A DNA stretch of 41,080 nt, taken from NCBI RefSeq assembly GCF_000337415.1, contig NZ_AOJD01000035.1:1-41080 (forward strand), read 5' to 3'. Shown piece by piece: positions 16,711 to 24,838 of the stretch. The position numbers and the translations under genes were made by a program. Under the pieces are notes generated by a model that saw only the letters and a program-made list of their open reading frames with translations, was not told the DNA's origin and did no database searches. The stretch's first letter is position 1. Every line of letters begins with the position of its first letter. This stretch comes from Halorubrum tebenquichense DSM 14210 (GTDB lineage: Archaea; Halobacteriota; Halobacteria; Halobacteriales; Haloferacaceae).

Positions 16711-17756
16711 GCTCGGTCCGCAAGACCGAGACGATCCCCGAGTGGAAACGCGAGGAGGTCGACGAGCTCGTCGACTTCATCGACTCGTACAACTCGGTCG
16801 GGATCGTCGGCGTGGCCGGCATTCCGAGCCGCCAGCTCCAGGCCATGCGCCGGGAGCTTCACGGCTCGGCCGCCGTCCGCATGAGCCGCAACACGCTCAC
16901 GAACCGAGCGCTGGAGGAGGTCGACGACGGCGTCGAGGCGCTGACGGAGTACGTCGGCGGTCAGGTGGCGCTCGTCGGCACCAACGACAACCCGTTCGGC
17001 CTCTTCAAGCAGCTCGAAGCCTCGAAGACCCCCGCCCCCATCAACGAGGGCGAGGTGGCCCCCAACGACATCGTGATCCCCGAGGGCGACACCGGCGTCG
17101 ACCCGGGACCGTTCGTCGGCGAGCTCCAGACCGTGGGCGCGGCCGCCCGCATCCAGGACGGCTCGATCAAGGTCACCGAGGACTCGACCGTGCTGACGGA
17201 GGGCGAGGTCGTCGACGCCGACCTCGCGAACGTCCTCGTCGAGCTCGGCATCGAGCCGAAGGAGGTCGGGCTGGACCTGCGCGCCGTCTACTCCGAGGGC
17301 GTCCTGTTCGAGCCGGACGAGCTCGAAATCGACGTCGACGAGTACCGCGCGGACATCCAGTCCGCCGCGGCCGCCGCGCGCAACCTCTCGGTCAACGCCG
17401 CGTACCCGACGGCCGCCACCGCCGGCACCCTTCTCGCGAAGGCGTCCGGCGAGGCGAAGTCCGTCGGCCTGTTCGCGGAGATCGAGAGCCCGGACGTCGT
17501 GCCCGACCTGATCGGGAAGGCCGACGCCCAGCTGCGCGCGCTCGCGTCACAGATCGACGACGAGGAGGCGCTCCCCGAGGAGCTTCAGGGCGTCGAGGCC
17601 GCGCCGGCGACGGAGCCGGCGGCCGACGACGACGACGAGGAGGAACAGGCGGACGAAGAGACGGAAGACGCCGAGGAGGCCGACACCGCTGACGACGCCG
17701 ACGACGAGGACGACGGCGGCGACGGCGGCGACGGACTCGGCGCGATGTTCGGATAA
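16707..17756 (+). CDS. rpl10: 50S ribosomal protein L10 (P0)
   Basis: A 349-residue archaeal stalk base protein. The N-terminal ~100 residues bind rRNA ([20 protein letters not shown], then [12 protein letters not shown]). The insertion typical of archaeal/eukaryal P0 follows, then helices that hold L12 dimers. The tail is strongly acidic and ends GLGAMFG, the conserved stalk tip that recruits elongation factors. It overlaps rpl1 by four bases and is followed 16 bases later by rpl12. Confidence 0.97.
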   Translation: MSSVRKTETIPEWKREEVDELVDFIDSYNSVGIVGVAGIPSRQLQAMRRELHGSAAVRMSRNTLTNRALEEVDDGVEALTEYVGGQVALVGTNDNPFGLFKQLEASKTPAPINEGEVAPNDIVIPEGDTGVDPGPFVGELQTVGAAARIQDGSIKVTEDSTVLTEGEVVDADLANVLVELGIEPKEVGLDLRAVYSEGVLFEPDELEIDVDEYRADIQSAAAAARNLSVNAAYPTAATAGTLLAKASGEAKSVGLFAEIESPDVVPDLIGKADAQLRALASQIDDEEALPEELQGVEAAPATEPAADDDDEEEQADEETEDAEEADTADDADDEDDGGDGGDGLGAMFG

Positions 17757-17772
17757 CACGAGGTACACACCA

Positions 17773-18117
17773 ATGGAATACGTTTACGCTGCGCTCATCC
17801 TGAACGAGACTGGAGCAGAGATCAACGAAGACAACGTCACCGGCGTGCTGGAAGCCGCCGGCGTCGACGTCGAGGAGTCCCGCGTCAAGGCGCTCGTCGC
17901 CGCGCTGGAGGACGTCGACATCGAGGAGGCCATCGAGACGGCCGCCGCGGCACCCGCCGCCGGCGCGTCCGCGGGCGGTTCCGCCGACGCCGACGCGTCC
18001 GCCGACGAGGCCGACGACGACGACGAGGAGGACGAGGCCGACGCCGCCGAGGAAGCGGCCGACGACGACGAGGAAGACGGCGACGGCGGCGAGGGTCTCG
18101 GCGAGCTCTTCGGCTAA
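17773..18117 (+). CDS. rpl12: 50S ribosomal protein L12 (P1)
   Basis: A 114-residue archaeal P1-type stalk protein: dimerising helices in residues 1-60 ([20 protein letters not shown]), an Ala/Gly-rich hinge, an acidic stretch, and the C-terminal GEGLGELFG tip, nearly the same as the end of L10. It binds L10 in several dimers and stimulates translational GTPases. A weak GAGGT lies about eight bases before the ATG. A T-run follows the stop by 46 bases. Confidence 0.97.
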   Translation: MEYVYAALILNETGAEINEDNVTGVLEAAGVDVEESRVKALVAALEDVDIEEAIETAAAAPAAGASAGGSADADASADEADDDDEEDEADAAEEAADDDEEDGDGGEGLGELFG

Positions 18118-18161
18118 CCCCGGACGACCGCTCGGACCTCGACCGCGCCGACCCACCGCTC

Positions 18162-18170
18162 AATTTTTAT
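18162..18170 (+). terminator. T-run terminator after rpl12
   Basis: AATTTTTAT lies about 46 bases after the rpl12 stop. Oligo-T tracts are the usual intrinsic terminators in archaea. Confidence 0.55.
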
Positions 18171-18239
18171 CGGCTCTCGCTATCCCGAGTGATAACGCCG
18201 TCCGCGAGTTTATGTGTCGATCGCCGGAACGAGGAGTCG

Positions 18240-18431
18240 ATGAAGATCGTCGACGGCGACAAGGCGGAGTGCGATCGGTGCGAGTCGGTGTTTCCGCTCG
18301 CGGACGTCTCGCTGTTGGAGAAGGAGACCAACCGCGACTACGAGCGGGTGCTGTGCGGCGAGTGTCTGGGGGTCGTCGGGGTCCCGCGCGGGTACACCCT
18401 GCGACGGGACATCACGCACCTGGCGAAGTGA
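18240..18431 (+). CDS. Small zinc-ribbon-like protein
   Basis: A 63-residue protein starting MKIVDGDKAECDRCESVFPL. CDRC near residue 11 and CGEC near residue 40 form a likely four-cysteine zinc site. The C-terminus (VPRGYTLRRDITHLAK) is basic. I chose the ATG at 18240, with a TTTATG element about 28 bases upstream as promoter; an earlier in-frame start at 18189 would include this promoter. It may bind nucleic acid or act as an adaptor; no specific family is recognised. Confidence 0.75.
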   Translation: MKIVDGDKAECDRCESVFPLADVSLLEKETNRDYERVLCGECLGVVGVPRGYTLRRDITHLAK

Positions 18432-18461
18432 GGCGGAGGGGCGGCGAGCCCATCGAAGTCC

Positions 18462-18467
18462 TTTTTT
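18462..18467 (+). terminator. T6 tract (terminator or promoter)
   Basis: TTTTTT, 30 bases after the zinc-ribbon gene and centred about 26 bases before the next ATG. It could end the first transcript, or serve as part of a TATA-like element (TTTTTTAG) for the second, or both. Confidence 0.4.
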
Positions 18468-18490
18468 AGCGGCGACGGGAAGCCGCGAGC

Positions 18491-18706
18491 ATGGAAATCG
18501 ACGCGGAGCTCCGTCGGCAGATCACCGTTTCGCTGGCGGCGGCCGCGGCGTTCATCGTCGCGCTGGTCGGCATCGGGGTCACCTTCGGCGGGTCGACCGT
18601 CCTCCCGGAGGCGGGCGCGCTCGCGCTCGTCGCGCTGTTGGCCGGGTTCGTCCTCCTGATGGCCGGCGTCGGGACGTACCTGATGCGCGCGAACGACGAG
18701 TCGTAA
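18491..18706 (+). CDS. Small two-helix membrane protein
   Basis: A 71-residue protein starting MEIDAELRRQITVSLAAAAA. Two membrane helices lie at about 11-32 and 43-63, joined by a short GSTVLPEAG loop, and the tail is short and polar (MRANDES). The N-terminal MEID.ELRRQ pattern looks like a conserved haloarchaeal family of unknown function (possibly DUF7472, recalled and not checked). It lies downstream of the zinc-ribbon gene on the same strand and converges on priL. Confidence 0.72.
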   Translation: MEIDAELRRQITVSLAAAAAFIVALVGIGVTFGGSTVLPEAGALALVALLAGFVLLMAGVGTYLMRANDES

Positions 18707-18760
18707 GGTTCCGTCCCGTCTTCTCCGGTGTCCGTCAGCGACCGTAGCTGCGCGTCGGCG

Positions 18761-19933
18761 TCACGCCTCGGTCGCGTCGTCCGCCTCCCGTCCCGCCCGC
18801 CAGTCGGTCACGTCGTCGGCGGCGGCCACCCGCTTCTCGTAGTACGAGAGCGGGTCGGCCGCGACCTGCATGTGGTCGTCCTCGTTGTGACAGATCCCGT
18901 AGTTCGCGAGCGTCTCGCAGGTCGGCGGCGGGTACTGGGTGCCGCGGTCGTCGGTCAGGTACTCGGTCTGGTAGCGGATCCCCTCGGCGTCGAGGCTGGT
19001 GTCCGCACAGAAGGCGACCACCTCGTCCGGCGTCATGCCGATGCCGACGAGGAACGCCATCAGCGCGAACGACTCGGCCGACGAGAGCTTCGTGTCGCGC
19101 TCGGCCTTCTCGATGAGGTTGGTCATACACGGCGGGAACAAGTCCCGGTCGATGACGTCCGGCGGCTCGGCGTAGGTGCGCTCGGAGAGCAGCCGCCTGA
19201 GGTCGGCGACGCGCGATTCGAGCGCCTCGCCGATCCCCTCGTCGGCCGCCAGCTCGAAGGGGAGTCCCTCGGCGACGCGGGCCTCGACGGCCGCCTCCAG
19301 CGCGACGAGCAGCTCGTCGCGAGAGACGCGCACCGCGCCGTCGGCGAGCGCGCGGTTGACGAGCCGCCACGAGTCGCCCCAGTCGGGCGAGGTGAGCCGG
19401 AGGTACGGCCCGACGTCGATCCGGTAGTGGCTCGGGTCGCGGCCGGCGCTCCCGGTTCCCGCCGCGCCGCCGCCCGCGACCCCCCGACCGACGCCGGCCG
19501 AGGTGGTCGCGTCGGGGCGGACGGCGTCCGCGAGGTCGAACTCGGCGAGCAGGTCGTCGAGCGTGACCGTCGCGGACGAGACGGACCGCAGTTCGTCGTC
19601 GGCGTCGAGGTCGCGGCGGACCCGCTCCATCGCGGTCGCCGCCTCCGCCGCCGCGTACTTCTCGATGGCGGGGTCGGAGTCGAGGAGGGAGACGAGGATC
19701 CGCGCGATGGGGTACGAGAGCAGCTCCGCCTGCGCGTCGTACGCCGACTCGCCGGGGAACGCGCCGCGCTCGGAGGCGACCGTCCCTTCGAGGAGGGCGC
19801 GTTCGACCCGCTCGCGCGCGCGCTCGACGGCGGGGGCGTCGGCCGCGACGAGCTCCGGCAGCGACACCGCGGCCGCCGCGACCGCCTCGCGGGCGCTCGC
19901 GAAGAACGGGTACTTGGCGTCGAGCGCGTCCAT
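18761..19933 (-). CDS. priL: DNA primase large subunit PriL
   Basis: A 390-residue PriL. It pairs with PriS to make RNA primers at the replication fork. The C-terminal domain carries the four cysteines expected to hold an iron-sulfur cluster: LFPPCMTNL, AFCADTS, PPTCETLANY and GICHNEDDH. The N-terminal half is the helical PriS-binding part (MDALDAKYPFFASAREAVAA). A Gly/Ala-rich loop (VGRGVAGGGAAGTGSAGRDP) interrupts the middle, probably a haloarchaeal insertion. PriS is not in the window. No operon partner overlaps it. Confidence 0.95.
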   Translation of the reverse strand: MDALDAKYPFFASAREAVAAAAVSLPELVAADAPAVERARERVERALLEGTVASERGAFPGESAYDAQAELLSYPIARILVSLLDSDPAIEKYAAAEAATAMERVRRDLDADDELRSVSSATVTLDDLLAEFDLADAVRPDATTSAGVGRGVAGGGAAGTGSAGRDPSHYRIDVGPYLRLTSPDWGDSWRLVNRALADGAVRVSRDELLVALEAAVEARVAEGLPFELAADEGIGEALESRVADLRRLLSERTYAEPPDVIDRDLFPPCMTNLIEKAERDTKLSSAESFALMAFLVGIGMTPDEVVAFCADTSLDAEGIRYQTEYLTDDRGTQYPPPTCETLANYGICHNEDDHMQVAADPLSYYEKRVAAADDVTDWRAGREADDATEA

Positions 19934-20020
19934 GTCGGCGAGAGGTAGTGAGGGCCGGCGAATAAGCGGTGCGGTCCGCGGTCGACCGGAGACCGTCGCC
20001 GGGTCAGGACGCGGCGGGAA

Positions 20021-20671
20021 CTACTCGTCGGACTCCTCGACGGCCGCGCCGGGGGCGTTCGACTTGACGCTGCGGAGCCCCTGTTTCGCCTTCTGCTTGG
20101 AGGCGTACCCCTGCCCGCAGTCGGCGACGACGTTGCCGTTGTCGTGGCGGAGCCGCCAGCGGTACTCGTCGGCGCTGTCGCGGAACAGCTCGAAGGTCGC
20201 GTCGCTGCCGCCCTCGTCCGGCGCTTCCTCGTCGCGGGAGACGTCGACGACGTGCGCGCCGGGGGCGTTGCGCTGGACGCTCTCGATCCCCGACCGCGCG
20301 TCGCGCTTGTCCGAGTACCCCTCGCCGCCGTCGGCGATGATGTTCCCGTTGTCGTGGCGGAGCCGCCAGCGGAAGTCGTCGGCGCTGTCGGCGTACAGCT
20401 CGAACGTCGCCTTGCTCGCGGCCGCGTCCTCGTCGACGGCGGCCTCCTCCTCGGGCCACTCCATCTCGACCTCGAAGTGGACCGTGCCGCCCTCGCGTTC
20501 GAGTTCGACCTCGACGTCGCCGGCCGCGGCCGCGTCGACCGTCACCGTGCCGTCCTCGTCGACCGGGACCGGGTCGCCGCGACCCAGCGCGCGGGCGAGC
20601 CGGCGGAGGTACGTGGCCAGCCCCTGTCGCGTCCGCGACCGCCTCGACTCGTGGATAGTCTCTTCTGGCAT
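20021..20671 (-). CDS. amphi-Trp domain fused to two DUF1508 domains
   Basis: A 216-residue protein. Residues 1-75 match the amphi-Trp domain pattern (paired SRRSRTR, YLRRLARALGRGDPV, and a terminal EVEMEW). Two DUF1508 (YegP/HVO_2922-like) domains follow at about 88-141 and 158-211, each with FELY/F.DSAD, RWRLRHDNGN and a GxGYxxK.xA.xG..SV..NAPGA core. The two are near copies, so an internal duplication is likely. The molecular function of DUF1508 is not established. A larger relative with five such domains is encoded at about 35-36.5 kb. No signal peptide or membrane helix is seen. Confidence 0.85.
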   Translation of the reverse strand: MPEETIHESRRSRTRQGLATYLRRLARALGRGDPVPVDEDGTVTVDAAAAGDVEVELEREGGTVHFEVEMEWPEEEAAVDEDAAASKATFELYADSADDFRWRLRHDNGNIIADGGEGYSDKRDARSGIESVQRNAPGAHVVDVSRDEEAPDEGGSDATFELFRDSADEYRWRLRHDNGNVVADCGQGYASKQKAKQGLRSVKSNAPGAAVEESDE

Positions 20672-20727
20672 ACAGGAGACCCCTCACCGCCGTGAAACAA
20701 AAGCGTATGGCCGAACCCCGTGCGGAG

Positions 20728-21369
20728 CTACGCGTCGTCCGACCGCTCCGCGATGATGGTCTCGCCAGCGCGCACGCTGTCGCCCTCGGTGACGAGTAGG
20801 TCGTCGCGGGTCACGTCCGCGGGCAACACCACGTCCGCGCGCGAGCCGAACGAGACGTGGCCGACGCGGTCGCCGCGCTCGACGCGGTCGCCGCGCTCGA
20901 CCGACGGGTGGATCCGCCGGGCGAACCAGCCCGCGATGACGAGCAGTTCGTACTCGCCGAAGTCGATCGCGACCTGCTCGTTGCGGTCCGACTCCTTGTC
21001 GAACGCCGGGCGGTTCGCGCCGGGGCGGTGGCGCACCTCGCGGACCTCGCCCGCGAGCGGCGCGCGGTTGACGTGGACGTCGGTGACGTTCATGAACACG
21101 CCGACGCGGAGCCGCGCCCCCTCCTCGCGCACCACGGAGACGGTGCCGTCGGCCGGGGAGACGACGGTCTCGTCGCCCGTCGGCGGGTGCCGCTCCGGGT
21201 CGCGGTGGAACCAGAGGATCCCGACCGCGAGCGCGACGAGCGCGACCCCGACCGGCGGGACGAGCGGGAGCGCGACGGCACCCGCGAGCGCCGGGACGAG
21301 CGCCAGGTCCCACGCGGCGTCGACCACCGGGAACGGGAAGAGCCGAGAGAGCGGCGGGCTCCGGGTCAC
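20728..21369 (-). CDS. psd: Phosphatidylserine/archaetidylserine decarboxylase, short form
   Basis: A 213-residue pyruvoyl-dependent decarboxylase that makes the ethanolamine head group of membrane lipids. Two N-terminal membrane segments (about 12-50) precede the catalytic part: VSPADGTV, the histidine motif MNVTDVHVNRAP, and VGHVSFGSRADVVLP near the C-terminus, where self-cleavage is expected between Gly and Ser of FGSR. In Haloferax such an enzyme supports archaeosortase-dependent protein processing (recalled). The GTG start at 21369 overlaps the RFC gene stop by four bases (GTGA); an upstream ATG would overlap it by 61 bases, so I prefer the GTG. Confidence 0.9.
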   Translation of the reverse strand: MTRSPPLSRLFPFPVVDAAWDLALVPALAGAVALPLVPPVGVALVALAVGILWFHRDPERHPPTGDETVVSPADGTVSVVREEGARLRVGVFMNVTDVHVNRAPLAGEVREVRHRPGANRPAFDKESDRNEQVAIDFGEYELLVIAGWFARRIHPSVERGDRVERGDRVGHVSFGSRADVVLPADVTRDDLLVTEGDSVRAGETIIAERSDDA

Positions 21370-22424
21370 GGCGCGACCTCCGCGTCCCGCAGCGCGGGCG
21401 AGAGCTCGGTCCGGCCCGCGGCCCACGCCGCGAGCAGGTGGACGAGGTGGGTGGTGTCGTCGAGGCCGTCGGAGAGGTCGAGGTCGGCCTCGCCCGCGAG
21501 GGCGTGGAGGCGCGCGAGGTCGTCGCCGCCGTACTCGGAGCCGGCGCGGGCGACCCGGAGCGTCTCGCGGAGCAGTTCCTGCCCGTCGTACCCCTCGTCG
21601 AGGAGGTCGTCGAGCGTCGACCGCGCGTCCTTCAGGTCGCCGTTGCGGGCGTCGGCGAGCGCCTCGCGGAGCGCGTCGTCGTCGCCGACGTCGCCGAGCG
21701 TCTCGTAGGCGGTCGACATGGTGATCTCGCCGCCCTCGACCGCGGTCGCCTGCGCTGAGAGGATCGCCTCGCGGAGGTCGCCGCCCGCCGCGCTGGCGAC
21801 GAACTCCAGCCCGTCGCCGTCGTAGTCGACGCCCTCGCGGTCGCAGATCGCTTCGAGGACGTCGATCGTCTCGTCGGTCGTCGGCGATCGGACGCGGACC
21901 GGGAAACAGCGCGACCGGATCGGCGCGATCAGCTTCGAGGGCTGGCGGGTGGCGATCACGAACTGCGTGGTCCGGTGGTGCTTCTCCATCACGCGGCGCA
22001 GCGCCTGCTGGAAGTCCTCCCGGATCGCCTCAGCGTTGTCCAGCAGGACCGTCTTGTACTCGCCGGACATCGGCGCGTACGACGCGGACTCCTTCAGCAC
22101 GCGGTTTATCATGTCGCGTTTCGCCATCCGGCTCCGCCCCTCGAGGAACCCCTCGAACCGCGGGTCGGTCCGGATCTCCTTTTTCGTTCGGCCGAAGAAG
22201 TCAGCAACGTTGATCTCGATCAGGTCGGCCTCCGGGTCCGCGTGGGAGGCGTCGGCGAGCGCCCGGGCCGCCGCCGTCTTCCCGACCCCCGGCGGCCCCT
22301 GAACGACGAGGTTCATCGGCTCGTCGACGGCCCGGCGCAGGCGGTCGCGGGCCTCGTCCTGCCGGATCTCGTCGAGGTCCGGCGCGTGCGTGTCTATCCA
22401 GAGCGGTCCCTGCATTACCGACAT
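21366..22424 (-). CDS. rfcC: Replication factor C small subunit (RfcC-like)
   Basis: A 352-residue AAA+ clamp-loader subunit. Walker A is GPPGVGKTAAAR (about 44-55), the sensor/arginine-finger region is APIRSRCFPV, and a helical C-terminal collar follows. Walker B reads VLLDNAEAI instead of the usual LDEAD, so the Asp is kept but the normal catalytic Glu position is changed. Haloarchaea carry two RFC small subunits, and this looks like the more divergent one (rfcC). It helps load PCNA in complex with RfcA and RfcB. An alternative ATG nine bases downstream (MQGPLW) is equally plausible. It overlaps psd by four bases. Confidence 0.87.
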   Translation of the reverse strand: MSVMQGPLWIDTHAPDLDEIRQDEARDRLRRAVDEPMNLVVQGPPGVGKTAAARALADASHADPEADLIEINVADFFGRTKKEIRTDPRFEGFLEGRSRMAKRDMINRVLKESASYAPMSGEYKTVLLDNAEAIREDFQQALRRVMEKHHRTTQFVIATRQPSKLIAPIRSRCFPVRVRSPTTDETIDVLEAICDREGVDYDGDGLEFVASAAGGDLREAILSAQATAVEGGEITMSTAYETLGDVGDDDALREALADARNGDLKDARSTLDDLLDEGYDGQELLRETLRVARAGSEYGGDDLARLHALAGEADLDLSDGLDDTTHLVHLLAAWAAGRTELSPALRDAEVAP

Positions 22425-22515
22425 GTCGGGACCGCGCGGTCAAGAATCGGTCGGTCACGCCGTCCGCAGCCCGCGCCGTCCGCAGTCCACGCCGTCCGCA
22501 GTCCGCGGCGTCGCC

Positions 22516-23184
22516 TCACCGCCGTCTCGCGCGCTCGACCGCGCGACCCCAGAGGTACACGGTCACGAGGAGGCCGTAGGCGAGGACGAAGGTGCCGGCG
22601 AGCGGCCCGATCCGCGAGAGCGTGAACAGCGCGCCGCCGACGCCGACCGTGACGACGAGCGCGGTGAATCCGAGCGTCCACCCGAAGAAGTAGGCGGCGT
22701 GGCCGGCCACCGGCCGGAGCGTCGCCCCCGAGAACGCCCCTCGGAGGGAGCCGTCGCGGCCGTACGCCGTCAGGGCCACCGGCGCGAGATACGTCCCGAG
22801 GAGTCCGACGAAGAGGACGGCGGTCGACCCGGCGAGGATGCGACCGACCGGCGCGTTCGCCCCGGGTTCCAGCGTGACGATGCCGTAGACGGTCACGAGG
22901 AGGGCGGCGAACGGAACGCCGAGGAGGGCCAGACAGACGACCAGTCCGCCGAGCGACCGGCGGAGGAGCGTCCGCCCGTCGGCGAGGAACGGCGGAAGGG
23001 AGTCGCCGCGCTCGCTGGCGGCCAGCGCGCGGACGAGGTAGCCGACGACGGGAATCGCCGGGAGGACCGGCACGACGACCGAGAGCGCGAGCAGCAGCCA
23101 GACGGCGAGGAGCGGCCGCTCCCCGGCCTCGCCGGCGACGGGATACGAGACCGCGGCGATCGAGGGGCGCATGCGTGTGCCCAT
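22516..23184 (-). CDS. DUF4013-like multi-pass membrane protein
   Basis: A 222-residue protein with five or six hydrophobic segments. The early part (PIPVVGYLVRALAASERGDS, then LPPFLADGRTLLRRSLGG) has the GD..LP.F pattern of DUF4013 membrane proteins. Function is unknown. The plus-strand sugar transporter operon starts 0.3 kb away in the opposite direction, and the shared upstream region contains a tandem repeat. Confidence 0.75.
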   Translation of the reverse strand: MGTRMRPSIAAVSYPVAGEAGERPLLAVWLLLALSVVVPVLPAIPVVGYLVRALAASERGDSLPPFLADGRTLLRRSLGGLVVCLALLGVPFAALLVTVYGIVTLEPGANAPVGRILAGSTAVLFVGLLGTYLAPVALTAYGRDGSLRGAFSGATLRPVAGHAAYFFGWTLGFTALVVTVGVGGALFTLSRIGPLAGTFVLAYGLLVTVYLWGRAVERARRR

Positions 23185-23207
23185 CCGCCGGACCGTAGTA
23201 TGCCCGT

Positions 23208-23345
23208 CGGTCCGGCGTCGAGATCACCTCCGACCCAGCGCCGGGATCACCCCCGACCCAGCGCCGGGATCACCTCCGACCCAGCGCCGGGATCACCCCG
23301 GGTCCGGCGTCGCGATCGCCCTCGATTCGGCGTCGATATCCCCGT
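23208..23345. repeat. 23-bp tandem repeat, about six copies
   Basis: Units begin every 23 bases at 23208, 23231, 23254, 23277, 23300 and 23323. The three central units are nearly identical (start CGACCCAGCGCCGGGATCAC); the outer ones are degraded (TCCGGCGTCG replaces CCAGCGCCGG). It fills the gap between the DUF4013-like gene and the sugar ABC operon, ending about 95 bases before the operon TATA box. Confidence 0.88.
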
Positions 23346-23438
23346 CGTTCCGACGCGTCGGAAAACGGAGATCGACGGAGTACGACCGAGTGAGGGTGGT
23401 CGGCGACGTTTCAGAAATTGTTCTAGAGTAATGAGTAA

Positions 23439-23446
23439 GTATATAT
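23439..23446 (+). promoter_or_regulatory. Sugar ABC operon promoter
   Basis: GTATATAT, a near-ideal TATA box, is about 35 bases before the ATG at 23478. It sits in the most AT-rich patch nearby. Two GAGTA elements lie directly before it (23426-23430 and 23433-23437). The Halobacterium sugar regulator TrmB recognises TACT-N7/8-GAGTA (established), so these could be half-sites, but no matching TACT is in the right place. Confidence 0.65.
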
Positions 23447-23477
23447 GGCAATCGTCCATTGTCTACCGTGAAGTACC

Positions 23478-24785
23478 ATGACAGACCAAGACAAGCGGTT
23501 ATCGCGGCGACACTTCGTCGGAGCGACAGGGGCGGCGACCCTCGCGGGTCTCGCCGGCTGTTCGGGCGGCGGCGACGGCGGCGACGGGGGCGACGGGGGC
23601 GACGGGGGAAGCGGAGGCACGCTCGAAGTCCTTCACGCGTGGACCGGCGGCGACGGCGCGACGGCCGCGGAAGCGCTCGTCGAGGCCTTCGAAGAGGAGT
23701 ATCCCGACATCGAACACGAGTTCAACCCGATCGGGGGCGGCGGCAACCAGAACCTCGACGCGGTCGTGGCGAACCGGCTCCAGAACAACGAGCCGCCGAG
23801 CGCGTTCGCCGGCTGGCCCGGCCCGAACCTCCAGCGGTACGACGGCGTCCTGGGCGACGTCGGTAGCGTCTGGGAGGAGGAGGGCTTCGAGGACGTGATG
23901 GTCCAGGAGGCCGTCGATCTCCACCAGCAGAACGGCGCGTACCGCGCGGTTCCGCTCGGCTCCCACCGGCTGAACTGCCTGTTCTACAACACCTCGGTCG
24001 TCGAGGAGGCGGGCGTCGACCCCGACTCCCTGACGAGCGTGTCCGCGTTCATCGACGCGCTGGAGACCGTCCAGAGCGAGACGGACGCGATTCCGATGAC
24101 CCACGGCGCGAGCGGCACCTGGACGACGACCCAGCTGTTCTCCTCGACGATGCTCGGCCAGGAGGGGTACGAAGCGTACATGGACTTCCTCGACGGGAGC
24201 CCCGACGAGGAGGCCGTCCGCGCGACCTTCGAGTCGCTCGCCGAGATCCTCGGGAACTACATCAACGACGACGCGTCCTCGATCGGACTCACGGAGTCCA
24301 ACCAGAACATCATCGAGGGCAACGCGGCGTTCATCCACCAGGGGAACTGGGCGGCCGGTGCCTACCGGAACGCCGAGGACTTCAATTACGACGAGGACTG
24401 GGGCTTCAAGACGTACCCCGGCTCGGAGGGCATGTACATGCTCCACTTCGACTCGTTCCTCTATCCGTCCGACAACCCGTCGCCGGGCGTGACGGACCAG
24501 TTCATGGCGTTCGTCGGGAGCGAGGCGGCGCAGGTCGCGTTCAACCAGTATAAGGGCTCGATCCCGACGCGGACCGACGTCGACATGAGCGAGTTCGGCC
24601 CGTACCTCCAGGAGACGCAGGAAGACTTCGCCAACGCCGAAGAGCGTCCCCCGAACCTCCAGCACGGGCTGGGCGTCACCTCGGAGACGATGACGGCGCT
24701 GAACGACGTGATCTCCAGCGAGTTCTCCGGACCGTACAACGTCGACGCCGCCACGCAGGGCTTCGTCGACGCGGTCTCCAACTAA
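23478..24785 (+). CDS. Sugar ABC transporter substrate-binding lipoprotein
   Basis: A 435-residue family-1 extracellular solute-binding protein. The N-terminus has a Tat signal (SRRHFVG) and a lipobox LAGC with Cys28, then a Gly/Asp-rich linker, so it is exported folded and lipid-anchored outside the cell. The mature part (EVLHAWTGGDGATAAEALVE, and ENNEPPSAFAGWPG-like segments) resembles glucose/mannose-type binding proteins of archaea and Thermus. First gene of a four-gene importer operon. Confidence 0.93.
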   Translation: MTDQDKRLSRRHFVGATGAATLAGLAGCSGGGDGGDGGDGGDGGSGGTLEVLHAWTGGDGATAAEALVEAFEEEYPDIEHEFNPIGGGGNQNLDAVVANRLQNNEPPSAFAGWPGPNLQRYDGVLGDVGSVWEEEGFEDVMVQEAVDLHQQNGAYRAVPLGSHRLNCLFYNTSVVEEAGVDPDSLTSVSAFIDALETVQSETDAIPMTHGASGTWTTTQLFSSTMLGQEGYEAYMDFLDGSPDEEAVRATFESLAEILGNYINDDASSIGLTESNQNIIEGNAAFIHQGNWAAGAYRNAEDFNYDEDWGFKTYPGSEGMYMLHFDSFLYPSDNPSPGVTDQFMAFVGSEAAQVAFNQYKGSIPTRTDVDMSEFGPYLQETQEDFANAEERPPNLQHGLGVTSETMTALNDVISSEFSGPYNVDAATQGFVDAVSN

Positions 24786-24838
24786 CACCGGTCCACGATG
24801 CGACCGGATTTCGGCGGTTTCGGCACACGACGAACCAT

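Noticed and set aside
23208-23345. Possible CRISPR array
   Set aside because: The units are directly adjacent with no unique spacers and no cas genes nearby.
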